NCBI RefSeq assembly: GCF_046298265.1
Contig: NZ_JBKAHK010000003.1
Location: 248,001-312,000 of the forward strand
Reading direction: 5' to 3'
DNA: 64,000 bases
Source: Gillisia xinjiangensis
Lineage (GTDB): Bacteria; Bacteroidota; Bacteroidia; Flavobacteriales; Flavobacteriaceae
Numbering within the stretch: position 1 is the first letter of the stretch; each line of letters begins with the position of its first letter. Positions 28,801 to 39,000 of this stretch are shown piece by piece. The notes beneath the pieces are model-generated. The model did not search any database. It had not been told where the DNA came from and saw nothing but the letters and a program-made list of their open reading frames with translations. Both the position numbers and the translations under genes were made by a program.

Positions 28801-31800
28801 TATTATCGAATGGTATATAACCGTGGTAGATCGCTACGCATTTTTGCTAGAGATCATACAGGCCTTATAGACCGTTCAGAAAGAGAGGAGTTAGAAAACG
28901 ATTTCAAGAAGCAACCAAGACATAATAGTACTAATGTACTAGTGGCTACAAGTACACTGGAAATGGGTATAGATATAGGCGATCTTAATGTAACGTTTAA
29001 TTCATCCTTACCACCAGAGACATCAAATTATTTGCAGCGTATAGGTAGAGCTGGTAGATCAAGCGGTACATCTATGATTTTGAATTTGGCGGGACGTGGT
29101 GAACACGACCTTTACTATTTTCAAGACCCACAGGATATGATGAGCGGTGAAATAAAAACTCCAGCGTGCTATCTTGAAGCCAAAGATATTTTGAGACGTC
29201 ACTTTATGGCATTTTGTTTTGACACTTGGGCCACTCTAGATCCTGAAGAAAATAAAATTCCAGGTCGTGTGAAAAAGCTAAAATTGAAGTCCATACCAAT
29301 TGGTGACCCAAATTTTGTTTTTCAGAAAATCGCATCATTCATAGAATCTCAAAAAAATCAACTTTACAAAGCTTTTATAGATCAATATATTGATCAATTA
29401 GGTAAGGAATCTGCAAGTCTGCTAAAGATTCGCGAAGATTTAAATGATGGATTAATTACCAATGACCTGACGAGGATACATAAAGATTTAATTGCCGAGC
29501 TAACATATTTTGAGAAGAAACGTACATCAGTTATCAAACAGCTTAAGGATTTGCCCGAGTCAGGTAATGATACAGTGATACTAAAGAATGAAAAGCGCGC
29601 ATTATCAAGTGCAATGGCAAATATCAATAGAAGAAATGTAATAGAATATCTCACTAACATAGGGGTTTTACCTAATTACGCTTTTCCCGAAACAGGTGTA
29701 ACGCTCAATGCACAGATTAAACGCAAGAAAGATGTAGATGGTCAAACGGAATATGTATATGAAGATTTTAGCGAGATTGTTAGGCCTAGTTCTTCAGCAT
29801 TAACTGAACTTGCACCTGCCAACACATTTTATTCTCAAGGTTATAAACTTAAATCTGAAGGACTTGAAATTAAATCGCGTGAGGAATTTGAAGAATATCG
29901 ATTTTGTAGCAATTGCGATCACGTAGAAAGTGATGTGCTTGCTCAAAAAAAGCATATAGATTGTCCAGTATGTGGCCATGGCTCTTGGTCCAGTTTGAAC
30001 AACAAGAAAACATTAGTTAGACTTCAGGCGGTTACTTCTGTTAATGATAAGGAACAATCTAAAATTAACGATGCGTCAGATGACCGTGATAGAAAATTTT
30101 ATCAGAAATCTATTCATATAAAAATCAATAACAAATCTTCAAAAGGAGCGCACGTGCTAAAACGAGTGCCTTTCGGCATTGAGTTTTTTCAAGATGTTGA
30201 ATATTTAGAAATCAACACAGGTATAAGAGAAGAAGGGTTTTATAGTACTCGTGAAATAGAAATAAACGGTGACAAACATCCAGAGGTTGGTTTTATAGTT
30301 TGTCAAACTTGCGGAAAATCTACAGAAAAGATTCTTACAGAAAATGAACTAACCGGAAGAAATCGAAGATCCTATCACTTTCCATATTGCTCGAACAAAG
30401 AGGCTATTTACGAAGATAAAGCCGACGAAGTTTTTAAGGAAATTTACTTATATCGAAAGTTTAATACTGAAGCGTTGTCGATTTTACTTCCTGTTCAGGA
30501 ATTTAGATCAGAAGAGCGCATTGCTTTATTTAAGGCAGGACTTATGTTAGGGCTTAAAGAATATTTTAAGGGAAAACCCGATCATATACTCATTAGAGAA
30601 AATGAAATTTTCAATAAAACGTCTAATCGAAAGGATAGGTATCTAGTATTTTATGAGACGATACCTGGAGGAACAGGGTATCTTTCAAAACTTTTTGATA
30701 TTCAAATATTTACTAAAATTTTAAAAAAGGCTCACGAGCGTATTGCCTACTGTAGTTGTAAGCAAGAAGGGAAGGATGGCTGTTACCGGTGCATTTACAC
30801 TTATGGAAACCAATATGAAAGAACCGTCTTAAGTAGATCTGAAGCCGAAGAACTTTTTAGCAACATCATTGAAAAAACAGATGAGTGGAATAGCATAGAA
30901 AGCCTTCAAAACGTAAGCAGCTTTGCCAATAGTGAGGAATCTGATCTTGAATGGAAGTTTGTCAATTATTTGGAAGAATTAGTCAAAAAATATAAAGGCT
31001 CTACTTTCGAACCAGACAACGAAAAGGGTCTTAAGGTTTATAGGCTCAAACTCATTTACTTTGAGAATGAAATTATTTACAAAGTACACCCACAAAACCT
31101 TGGGAATCCACTTCAAAACATTCAACTAAAAACTAGACCAGATTTTGTGCTAAAGTGTGTAGGTGGATCATCTGATGGGAAGAGTTGGTCTATGGATGAA
31201 TGTGACGAGATAAAGTCTATAGCAATTTATTTAGACGGTTACGAGTTTCACGCGAGTGAACGACACCCAAGATTTCCGTCTGATTTAGCTATTAGAAATA
31301 ATATTACCGAATCTGAAAAATATCATCAATGGATTTTTACATGGAATGACTTTTCTGAGAATAATGCCAATGAAAAAGATATCATTGGGCTTCAGCAAGA
31401 TGAGAAATTTATTGGGAACATAATTTTCGCAAAGCATCCCCTATTCAAGGGTTATGATGTGACAGATATTTTTTTCGAAAATAATCTTACAAGGTTTTTC
31501 CACTTATTGGTCAATCCACTGACGAAATTTAATCTACAGTTGTGGTCAAGTTTACTATTGTTTCATTGCCAACAAGAGCGCTTAGGAACTACCTATAAGG
31601 AATCAGAGGTTAACACAATGATTGAGAATTATTGGCTTAGCGGTGAAAAATCTAATGAAAAAAATGCACAAGATTACGCTAGAATAGACTCCTTTAATTT
31701 CAATCATCAGGCACAAATTCAAGTCTTTATTAGGGGCAAAGATTTTAATTTAAAGGGATTTGGTTCCTACCAAAAATCAAAATTCTGGGAAAAAGAAAAC

Positions 31801-32148
31801 TGGATCCTTTTCTGGAAGGTATTTAACCTTTCGCAGTTCCATCAAATTAAAGTTGTTCCTGAAACTGTCGCAGAGGAAATAAAAAGCAAACTTCAATTTG
31901 ATTTAGAACTATTGGAAAATTTTTCTGAAGACCTTCACGATATTGTAAAACGCCTTATTGAGAAGAATATAGAATTCAATAGAGAATTTGATTTTGATTT
32001 AATTGAAGACAATAAAATTATTGCTTCGGCAGAACTGGGCTCTGTCATTGAGAAATTTGTTATAAGTCCTTTTGATGAAGAATCTGAAAAAGTTTTCCAA
32101 GTTAATGGTTACCAAATATTCACTCCCATAAATTTTAAACTAGACTAG
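25852..32148 (+). CDS. DEAD/DEAH helicase with DUF1998, DruE-like
   Basis: This very large protein (2098 aa) has an SF2 helicase of the MrfA/YprA-DruE kind: TGTGSGKT (106-113), DELH (248-251), a GTSATM motif III, ATSTLEMGIDIGDLN and QRIGRAGR (1062-1069). Several CxxC pairs (487/490 with 590/593; 943/946; 1352/1355 with 1371/1374; 1484/1487) look like zinc ribbons. The DUF1998 cluster is CSCKQEGKDGCYRC (1634-1647). After it, RPDF (1762-1765), YLDGYEFH (1793-1800) and FTW (1829-1831) follow the order of VSR/PD-(D/E)xK nuclease folds. The domain set equals DISARM DrmA plus DrmB in one chain, or Druantia DruE. It is co-transcribed with its neighbours (gaps of 2 and 3 bases). Confidence 0.9.
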   Translation: MLPLLQANEIKRAVVDYLRSTFNFEDAQLDQSFEDFLLNEPKGMFKGPFIQMRLPFDKIESDHDKEVFDKALFVKPAFDPYHHQFVTFKKLSTRNGHNPEPVILTTGTGSGKTESFLFPLLDYCYQHRDKPGIKAIILYPMNALATDQARRIAQEINSFTDKDGNLVLKGNIRAGLFIGEGKDKNGTRATRMGEDHIIEDRDALVKSPPDILLTNFKMLDFSLLQGRFHNLWKYNFKNTSLLKFIVLDELHTYDGAKGSDVANLLRRLKLKLKVPKDQIVPIGTSATMAGGEEGKVELVDFFSKVFGVKVSTDAIIEEQRQEADDFFELEQEIPIIDKNRNNECRFRENDTYNSYLERQLDFWGYTGYDPVRLGSALKKNAWFFELLKLTNSEVKEIKPLLADWASQIDKSLEKEEIELFFGSLLALITYAKEPSGSRMFPFLYLQLTYWLRSLNKITRLVQPNAVFEWERDRNPINKVKALPPYFCRDCGGSGWIGIKKEHSFNFEEDLKKTRQQFIGNTGNKNIYFISSLENRSDIDVYAADYTPTGDCIEGYMHPESLSIYDHKESDEYFKILGTRITNGNHIDKICPHCNSQNTLSLIGTGVPTLESIASAQILATATDPTPDAQRKLLAFTNGVQDAAHQAGFIENRNFRFGIRHAIQTILKDRTEAISLNNLYEEFNAYWKNYALEKGDLESHYYKFFPPDCDARLEIDDHRNKDGRLSQTFDTEFANRMSWEVWAEFSYRSIIGRTLEKTGASATHFNDDTMREVYDQLKYWLDQNELGNRVEKEPFLKFLNGVLHRLRTKGGVDHRYLKKYRTERTGWYLLGTRGNVNRQFFLMRNFGSSSRLPKFLALSPGANTRAFDVVQMTKNDNWFSTYFKKCFELVGAQETALINEFYGQLLDYLDSNNILDKKVAAGTTNYGLAENMIFVSPVVAQFACKKCGHQLNTTQEATDLMTGMKCLQYRCSGNYEITTNAALDYYRMVYNRGRSLRIFARDHTGLIDRSEREELENDFKKQPRHNSTNVLVATSTLEMGIDIGDLNVTFNSSLPPETSNYLQRIGRAGRSSGTSMILNLAGRGEHDLYYFQDPQDMMSGEIKTPACYLEAKDILRRHFMAFCFDTWATLDPEENKIPGRVKKLKLKSIPIGDPNFVFQKIASFIESQKNQLYKAFIDQYIDQLGKESASLLKIREDLNDGLITNDLTRIHKDLIAELTYFEKKRTSVIKQLKDLPESGNDTVILKNEKRALSSAMANINRRNVIEYLTNIGVLPNYAFPETGVTLNAQIKRKKDVDGQTEYVYEDFSEIVRPSSSALTELAPANTFYSQGYKLKSEGLEIKSREEFEEYRFCSNCDHVESDVLAQKKHIDCPVCGHGSWSSLNNKKTLVRLQAVTSVNDKEQSKINDASDDRDRKFYQKSIHIKINNKSSKGAHVLKRVPFGIEFFQDVEYLEINTGIREEGFYSTREIEINGDKHPEVGFIVCQTCGKSTEKILTENELTGRNRRSYHFPYCSNKEAIYEDKADEVFKEIYLYRKFNTEALSILLPVQEFRSEERIALFKAGLMLGLKEYFKGKPDHILIRENEIFNKTSNRKDRYLVFYETIPGGTGYLSKLFDIQIFTKILKKAHERIAYCSCKQEGKDGCYRCIYTYGNQYERTVLSRSEAEELFSNIIEKTDEWNSIESLQNVSSFANSEESDLEWKFVNYLEELVKKYKGSTFEPDNEKGLKVYRLKLIYFENEIIYKVHPQNLGNPLQNIQLKTRPDFVLKCVGGSSDGKSWSMDECDEIKSIAIYLDGYEFHASERHPRFPSDLAIRNNITESEKYHQWIFTWNDFSENNANEKDIIGLQQDEKFIGNIIFAKHPLFKGYDVTDIFFENNLTRFFHLLVNPLTKFNLQLWSSLLLFHCQQERLGTTYKESEVNTMIENYWLSGEKSNEKNAQDYARIDSFNFNHQAQIQVFIRGKDFNLKGFGSYQKSKFWEKENWILFWKVFNLSQFHQIKVVPETVAEEIKSKLQFDLELLENFSEDLHDIVKRLIEKNIEFNREFDFDLIEDNKIIASAELGSVIEKFVISPFDEESEKVFQVNGYQIFTPINFKLD

Positions 32149-32151
32149 TAT

Positions 32152-34224
32152 ATGAACCACACCATAAAGCTATTTATACATGATTCGTTTTTTGATGCAT
32201 TTTCAGAACTGCCTAAAAAAATGCAAAAAAAAACTAGGGAGTTCATGAAGAAATTCAAAGAAGACCCTACATCAAATGCCATTAACTATGAGAAAATCAG
32301 TACGTTTAAAGATCAAAGTTTACGAACTGTAAGGATCGATCAAAAGTATAGAGCTATTGTTAAATCTCCCGAAGAGGGAAATGGTTATCACTTATTATGG
32401 GTAGACAACCACGATGAAGCAATGCATTGGGCAGAAAACAAGATTATTGAATACAACAAAAGCACTCAGTCATTTCAAATGTATGACAAGCCTTTGGATA
32501 CTGCATATACTAGTTCAACTATACCAATTACAAAGAATACATTATTCGAAAGTTACAGTGATGTAGAACTTCAAAAGTTAGGTGTGCCAGATAATCTAAT
32601 AACACTTGTTAGAGGAATTGAACGCCCCGAGCATTTAGAAAGCTATGCTTCTAATCTACCAAAAGATGTTTATGAATACTTATATTATTTGTCTGAAGGT
32701 ATATCTATTGAAGAAATTTTAGAAGAGATTGAGGCTGGAAAATCAGAAGGTATAAGTGGCTTAAGTTCAAACGCACAGAAAAGTGTTTACATTCTCACAG
32801 ACGATAGCGAACTCGAAAATATACTTTCTGGAGACTTTGATAAGTGGAAATTATTTCTACACCCTTCCCAACGTGCAATAGCATATGGCCAATTTAATGG
32901 ACCAACAAAAGTAACCGGTAGCGCCGGAACAGGAAAAACAGTTTGTGCATTACATCGAGCAAAATATCTCACTGATAAGTTAGAATCTTTTGATAAACCA
33001 CTATTATTTACTACTTACACTAAGAGCTTGACAGAATACCTGAATACCGTGATTGGAAAGTTAGGTATACCGGAGGGCGAAATTGAGATTAAAAATATTG
33101 ACAAACTAGTATTCGGGTTAGCTAAAAAATATGAGCTTATAGAACCTACAAATGGAATGATAAACGCATCCCAAGAAATCGAATTATGGAAAGAGATTAT
33201 AGAATATAATCCTTCAACATTTGATGAACGGTTTCTACACGATGAATATAACGATGTCATTCTCGCCAATGATGTTAGAAATCAAGAGGAGTATTTAAAA
33301 ATATCCCGGGTGGGTAGAACTGTCCGAATAGGTAGAAAAGACAAGATTCATATATGGGAGCTAGGAGAAGAATTTAAAAAAGCCAAACAATCTAATTTCA
33401 CAAAATTCGAGCTTTGCAACAAACTAATTCAGCATTTTAAAACCACCGACCACAAACCGTATTCTCATATTATTTGTGATGAGATTCAGGATTTTTCAAA
33501 TTTAGAATTAACCTTATTAAGGTCGCTCGTGGTAGAGAAAGAAAATGATCTCTTCCTGGTAGGCGACCCATTTCAAAACATTTATGGCAGAACTATTAAT
33601 TTTTCCAAATCAGAAATAAATGTTAGAGGACGGAGATCTAAAAAGTTGAAGGTTAATTATCGTACTACTGAAGAGATAAAGAAAAGAGCAGTTAGTCTGC
33701 TGGCAAACGAAAGTTATGATAATTTTGACGGAGAAAAGGAGACAAATGCTGGGTACGTGAGCCTTATGCACGGAGATGAACCTATTTATAAAACTTTCAA
33801 CACACCTGAAAAAGAAGAAGATTTTATTAGAGAATTTATAGATGAGCTTTTATTAGATAAAAATGTAAGCCCAGAAGAAATTTGTATTGCAAGTAGAACC
33901 AATAGGCTCGTTGAAGATTCGAAAGTCCTACTGAATGATGCTCAGCGAAAATTTAAAGATATCAATTCAGCACGAAAATCTTCAGGAGCTATCACTGTTT
34001 CAACCTTCCATAATCTTAAAGGTCACGAATTCAAACATTTAATAGTAAGAGGATTTAGTGATGACAACGTTCCATTTAAACACCCTGAATATGATACCTA
34101 CTCATCATTGGAAAAAAGAGAATATTATAAACAAGAAAAATCTCTTTATTATGTTGTTTTTTCAAGGGCTATTCAAACGTTAGTTATAACAGGCGTTGGA
34201 GATAAATCAAATTGGCTCATTTAA
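32152..34224 (+). CDS. RelE/ParE-like domain fused to UvrD-type SF1 helicase
   Basis: Residues 1-97 have the RelE/ParE toxin-fold pattern (SFFDAFSELPKKMQKKTREF ... LRTVRIDQKYRAIVK ... LLWVDNHDEAMHWAEN). The rest is an SF1A helicase: GSAGTGKT (256-263), DEIQD (443-447), LFLVGDPFQNIYGR, VNYRTTEEIK, VSTFHNLKGHEFKHL and YYVVFSRAIQTLVITG. The N-terminal domain could be a true mRNA-cleaving effector or a structural relic; the toxin catalytic residues cannot be judged by eye. It is the last gene of the four-gene operon and lies 3 bases after the DruE-like gene, so it belongs to the same system. No antitoxin gene is adjacent. Confidence 0.88.
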   Translation: MNHTIKLFIHDSFFDAFSELPKKMQKKTREFMKKFKEDPTSNAINYEKISTFKDQSLRTVRIDQKYRAIVKSPEEGNGYHLLWVDNHDEAMHWAENKIIEYNKSTQSFQMYDKPLDTAYTSSTIPITKNTLFESYSDVELQKLGVPDNLITLVRGIERPEHLESYASNLPKDVYEYLYYLSEGISIEEILEEIEAGKSEGISGLSSNAQKSVYILTDDSELENILSGDFDKWKLFLHPSQRAIAYGQFNGPTKVTGSAGTGKTVCALHRAKYLTDKLESFDKPLLFTTYTKSLTEYLNTVIGKLGIPEGEIEIKNIDKLVFGLAKKYELIEPTNGMINASQEIELWKEIIEYNPSTFDERFLHDEYNDVILANDVRNQEEYLKISRVGRTVRIGRKDKIHIWELGEEFKKAKQSNFTKFELCNKLIQHFKTTDHKPYSHIICDEIQDFSNLELTLLRSLVVEKENDLFLVGDPFQNIYGRTINFSKSEINVRGRRSKKLKVNYRTTEEIKKRAVSLLANESYDNFDGEKETNAGYVSLMHGDEPIYKTFNTPEKEEDFIREFIDELLLDKNVSPEEICIASRTNRLVEDSKVLLNDAQRKFKDINSARKSSGAITVSTFHNLKGHEFKHLIVRGFSDDNVPFKHPEYDTYSSLEKREYYKQEKSLYYVVFSRAIQTLVITGVGDKSNWLI

Positions 34225-34328
34225 ATCTAATGGTACTAATGAAATATGGTATTCTCTACCTTTAAGGCTCATTTAGAGATCAATTATAATTGATGAAAAA
34301 GAATCTCATTTGAACTTTAAAATTGTTC
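34225..34328. other. Convergent junction of two cargo operons
   Basis: 104 bases separate the stop codons of the UvrD-type and SF1 genes. No strong hairpin is visible; a short imperfect AAATGAGATT/AATCTCATTT pairing is possible around 34260-34320. Confidence 0.3.
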
Positions 34329-36077
34329 TCAATCAGTCTCAAAATTTATTTTAAAAGAAAAGTCGTCATTAAGTCGTTCAAGATATTCCCTAACTTCATT
34401 GTCGAGCTTTGAATGAGTTAAAATTTCATGATCAGTAATAATTAAAGTATGCCTCTTAGAACGACTTGTTGCAACATTAAATAGTCTTTTATCCAAAGAT
34501 CGATGGTAGCTTGTATTTGGAACAACAAAAATTGTTACGTCTGTTGTCAAACCCTGCACCCTGGAAACAGTTTCGACAAGTATATTTTTATTATAACCAA
34601 AATTTTGAAAAATTAATCTTTGTAAAGCTTTAGTTGTCTCTACAAAATAGGTCAAGATTGAAATATGTAAATTCTCTTCGGTAGCCAATAGATTTTCTAC
34701 AATATTTTTGGTGATTTTTAAAGCATTTTGAGGTCTTAGGTTTCCTATATCTAAGTAGGTTCTAATTAGCGTAGGACCACCATTGGGATTGAAAAATTTT
34801 TGATATTCCCGAGACATTTCAGAATATGAAACTCTATTATTTTTTTTCGTCTTGGAACTCAAACTGTTCTTGTAAAAGAGACTTGTATAATTTGCAGCTC
34901 TGTTGGTCAACCTATATGTCTCCGTCAATTGAAAATTTGGCGCTGTGGAATTTTCTGATAAAGCCTTAAAACCGTCAACTAATGCACCGTAGTTTCCACG
35001 TTGTATTCTGTCATCACTCAAAGCCACGACTGGAGGTAATTGATTGGTGTCACCGATCCAAATATTCTTTCTGCCTAAAAGTACCGCACCACCAAACATT
35101 CCTAGTAAAGCCTGGCTTGCTTCATCTACAATTACGTAGTCAAATGGTGGTTCATACTTAACTTGATTAGCCTGACCACTTGTGATGTAAAAAGTTGAGA
35201 GTATAAGCTTCCCTGGTAGAGGATTCAAATCTTTTGCTTCTTGTAAATTTTTTATTGCTCTTGCTTCGTCAACTGAAAGCTTGGTTTTAAAAATTTGATG
35301 TTCCGAAAGAAGTTCTTTTAATGCTGGCTTTTCAACTATTTCAATTAAAGCTCTGTTAGTTAATGCCGTTACTAAAACGGATTTTCCTTGGCCGCAGAGT
35401 TTCTGACAGATTTCAGCTATAAGATAAGTCTTACCTGTTCCAGGAGGACCTTCAATGATTAAATTGTCTTGTAGAGCTAATTGAGCAAAAATGAAATCAA
35501 CATAATTCACTTTATTGCCGAAATAATAAGGCGTAGAGTCAGAAAAGTCAAAATCTTGATCAAATATTCTTTTCAGCAACTCATTACTTTCATTCCGCAC
35601 AATTCCCTGAAGGTTAACAATATATTCAAACGGAGGTTTATTAGGTCCCAAAATAAATATTTGCCCTTCAGCCTTTTCTATGCAGGTTGAAAATTCTAAT
35701 TCAACACCTCTGAATCCCACTAGGCTGAAATTTTTTTCATTTGATGGTGCTTGCCATATACATACGACTTCTGAATAATTTAATTTTGCTTTGATTAAAT
35801 CACCAAATGTCCTATCTCCCCAGTTCTTATAATTTCTGAGCTCCTTCGGTACTGTGAAGCAATAGAGATACTCACCCTGTCTTGGGAGCCCTCTATTGTT
35901 TGAAAATTTCAGTATCATTTCACCTTCCTGGAATTTCAAGAATTGAGCAACAAAAAGTTCTTCTCGCTCCTTTAATAAAAATAAGGCAGAAGTGTCCAAC
36001 TTTTGTTTGTAAGCTTCGGTTTGTGCCTTTAATTCCTCCTCTAGAAAATACCAATGTTCATTTCTACTGTAAATCAT
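34329..36077 (-). CDS. DNA2/NAM7-type SF1B helicase
   Basis: This 582-residue helicase of the UPF1/DNA2 class has a 200-residue N-terminal region with beta-rich look, then GPPGTGKT (210-217), DEASQALLG (from 318), IGDTNQLPPVVAL, LTETYRLTNRAANY, TVSRVQGLTTDVTIFV and FNVATSRSKRHTLIIT. All core motifs are intact, so it should be an active 5'-3' nucleic-acid translocase. Its ATG shares one base with the stop codon of the HATPase gene upstream (TAATG), giving tight translational coupling; the two products very likely act together. Confidence 0.9.
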   Translation of the reverse strand: MIYSRNEHWYFLEEELKAQTEAYKQKLDTSALFLLKEREELFVAQFLKFQEGEMILKFSNNRGLPRQGEYLYCFTVPKELRNYKNWGDRTFGDLIKAKLNYSEVVCIWQAPSNEKNFSLVGFRGVELEFSTCIEKAEGQIFILGPNKPPFEYIVNLQGIVRNESNELLKRIFDQDFDFSDSTPYYFGNKVNYVDFIFAQLALQDNLIIEGPPGTGKTYLIAEICQKLCGQGKSVLVTALTNRALIEIVEKPALKELLSEHQIFKTKLSVDEARAIKNLQEAKDLNPLPGKLILSTFYITSGQANQVKYEPPFDYVIVDEASQALLGMFGGAVLLGRKNIWIGDTNQLPPVVALSDDRIQRGNYGALVDGFKALSENSTAPNFQLTETYRLTNRAANYTSLFYKNSLSSKTKKNNRVSYSEMSREYQKFFNPNGGPTLIRTYLDIGNLRPQNALKITKNIVENLLATEENLHISILTYFVETTKALQRLIFQNFGYNKNILVETVSRVQGLTTDVTIFVVPNTSYHRSLDKRLFNVATSRSKRHTLIITDHEILTHSKLDNEVREYLERLNDDFSFKINFETD

Positions 36078-39000
36078 TAGTGCAGCAAAGATTTATCGTC
36101 CGCTGAAAGTTCACTTAAATTCGTAATTCTCTCATTCAAACCGAATTGTTCAAGATAATCAGATGTGCTTTCTGGAGAATCAAAAATGAAATGAGTATAA
36201 GGAAGATATTGGAAGAAATTGGCAAAGGCTTTTACATTAGTCATTGCAAATGCTAGAGTATTAAATCGCATGTGGAAAGTTTCATTAACTGCTTCAATAT
36301 CTGACAAAGTTATATTTCTCACTACATCTCCTCTAGTCACTACGAATAATTGTGAATCAGGTTCAGAGAGTGCGAGCCATTCATTAGGATTGAAATAAAT
36401 CTTTCCTGTTCTAGCGCTTTTAATTACAATCTTCACCGTCTTACCTGTTGGGCTTACAATGCCAGTAGTAACTGTGTATTCAGTATTTACATTATTTGAA
36501 ATTTGGAAACCTTTGTTTCTAAGAGATTGGAAGATCATTAGTTTTGCTTCCTCACTAATAGAAATTCGAGATTTTTCGCTTGAATTATCTATTAAAGAGG
36601 TGGAAGTAGAGATGTCATCTTCTGAGCCCACTGGATATAAGTCCATTAAATTCAGCTCCTCGTAATTCACTGGACCGTTATATGTAGCATTAGCCTTTGA
36701 TAAAAGTTTAATTAATCTCTCTTTTATTTGATTAGCTGATAAACCTGTTTCTTTCTCTATATCAGTAAGGATTCTTGCTTTTTCAAGATTTTCAGCTATT
36801 TTATCATCGTCATATAGCTTATGTTTGTTAGTATAAAGGTTTTGAAATAGTTCTTCTGCTTTTTCTTGATTATTATTAAACCATAGGAATAAAGAGCTAA
36901 ATATTTCCTTGGTTTCTTCCGATCGAGGAATCTCGGAAAATCGAGAAGTGATAAATCGCGTTATTTCATCTGCCACGTATTCTTCATTTCTTTCTCTACT
37001 CTGCGGAAGTTCCAAATAAATTTGTTCATTTAGAAGCTCTTCCTTTATAGGAGAACCTAAATCATCTAAGATATTCTTAAGATCTATATCAATATTTCCC
37101 CTCTCTATAAATAAGTTGTCTTTTTGACAGAAAGTATTTTTCTGATTTGGAAGAATGGGATTGTCTTCAAGATTTAGTAATTCTGAATATCCATGATTTT
37201 TTAAAAATGAAATAAATGAGTTGAGCCATTTTGAGGTGCTATCGATGCTTTCGATCTTTAAGACTGTTGATAATGTACAAGTATCTTGAGCTTCAGAAAT
37301 TATAGAGATAAGTCTTCTTATTCTTGAACTGTCACAATTTCTCCAAATATCGTTTGACCAATTGTGGATTTTCTTTTTTTGAGGAGTTTCCTCCGGTAAT
37401 AGGTCTACACAAAACTGATAGAGAATCTCTCGAGATTCAGGAAATGAATCGCCATCATTGAAAAGAGAAATTAAATGGCTAGTAGCTTTTTCAGAGTTTT
37501 CGTTTTTTCCTGATTCTAACAGCTGGTTTATTTTATTTATGACCTCTTCCTGATTTTCAATTTTATAAAGAATTTGTCCCTCCGTGTCTTTCCGATCTTT
37601 GTACTTACTCGCTGTTGTAATTTCATTATGCCTAAGACCTTCCCTGGTGTCAACGTTTAGAATCTCTAAGACATTTTTTAATTCTTCGTCAATACCTTCG
37701 TCTATTTTCAGATCCACCCTTCTTTTAAAATCTCCTTTCTGGTTAGGAATAACCGCATATTTACCCGCTATAATTTCTTCTATGAATTTACCTTCGAAAT
37801 TGAGCAAGTCATAATATTCGTTTAGCCAATCAATAGGGCGTAAAGGATCTATAACTAACTCAGCCAAAGACGCTAAACTATTGAGATCATGGATATATGC
37901 TGTTAAAGCCTTCATGTTGTCTTTGGATGAATCTTGCCAGACTAGTTCATACCAGTAGTGAATGTGTTTTTTAGCAGGGATATTGTTCGGAATAATTTTA
38001 TACCTAAGATTCCAAATTCTTTCTCGCACATCCTTCTTCGAATGGTATGGAAAAAAAATGTTTGCCTCACCCTTTTCATCGAGAATACTTGCTTTGGTGC
38101 CATCTTCTAGCGTTACTATTGGTAAATTCAGTAATTTATTTCGGATTGGCATTTGAATATTCTCTTCAAACCATGTTTTGGAAAACCATTTTTTATCTGA
38201 TGGGGTTCCTGTAGTGGTGAGTAAATGCAAGTTTTCCCACTTGTTTTCTACGGCAAAATCCATAAGCTCAGAGTAAAGCCCTATAGCATCTAAAAAAATT
38301 TTTTTGTTTTGAACTATTTTCGGCTCCGCTTTGTCCGATAGCCAAACCCCATCCCTGGGCTCGGTAGGATTAAATAAAGGACTATTTACAACAAATGGTA
38401 ATGTGAAATTTTCTGTTCCCACTAAAGGGAAATCGCAAAATATTTTTGGTAAATTTTCGGAAAACTTTTTAATGTATATTTTCTCTTCCTTCCTTTCAAC
38501 TTCTATAGCAATAGAAGTTTCGTTATCTTCTATTTTTAGGATATTGATTATTTCAGAGGTCTCATTAAGTGTATGTTTAATCTTATAAATTTTAATTTTA
38601 GAATTCAGCTCATCTACACCATTCAATTCAAAACTTATTTTTGGAGAAGAAATTTTCACATGATTAATAGTAGGAACAAATGCTAAGGTGTATGGTAAGG
38701 AGATTCCTAAATCTTCAATCCCTTTTTTTGCTACATCCAGACCATCATCGCCAAGAATATATTCAAACGAAGTATTAAAATCATTCCGATTATAAGTCAA
38801 TAAGGGTTCATTTCCATCCAAAGCATCCCTTATGGCTACAGATTTATTTACACTCACGATGATATCATCGGAATTTCTTCCACTTCTGTCTAAAGGCAAA
38901 ATAAATGATCTATAATTAAGTTCTGGTTCCTTAACTACACCTGAGACCTGTACCTTCTCTGAAAGCAAGTGTGTGGTTAAAAACCCGGTGCCAAATTTCC

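Noticed and set aside
18145..34224. Annotation as a complete DISARM system
   Set aside because: There is no PLD-type DrmC and no separate DrmA and DrmB. The 2098-aa protein is built like DruE, and the UvrD/RelE protein is not a DISARM part. Only a relationship can be claimed.
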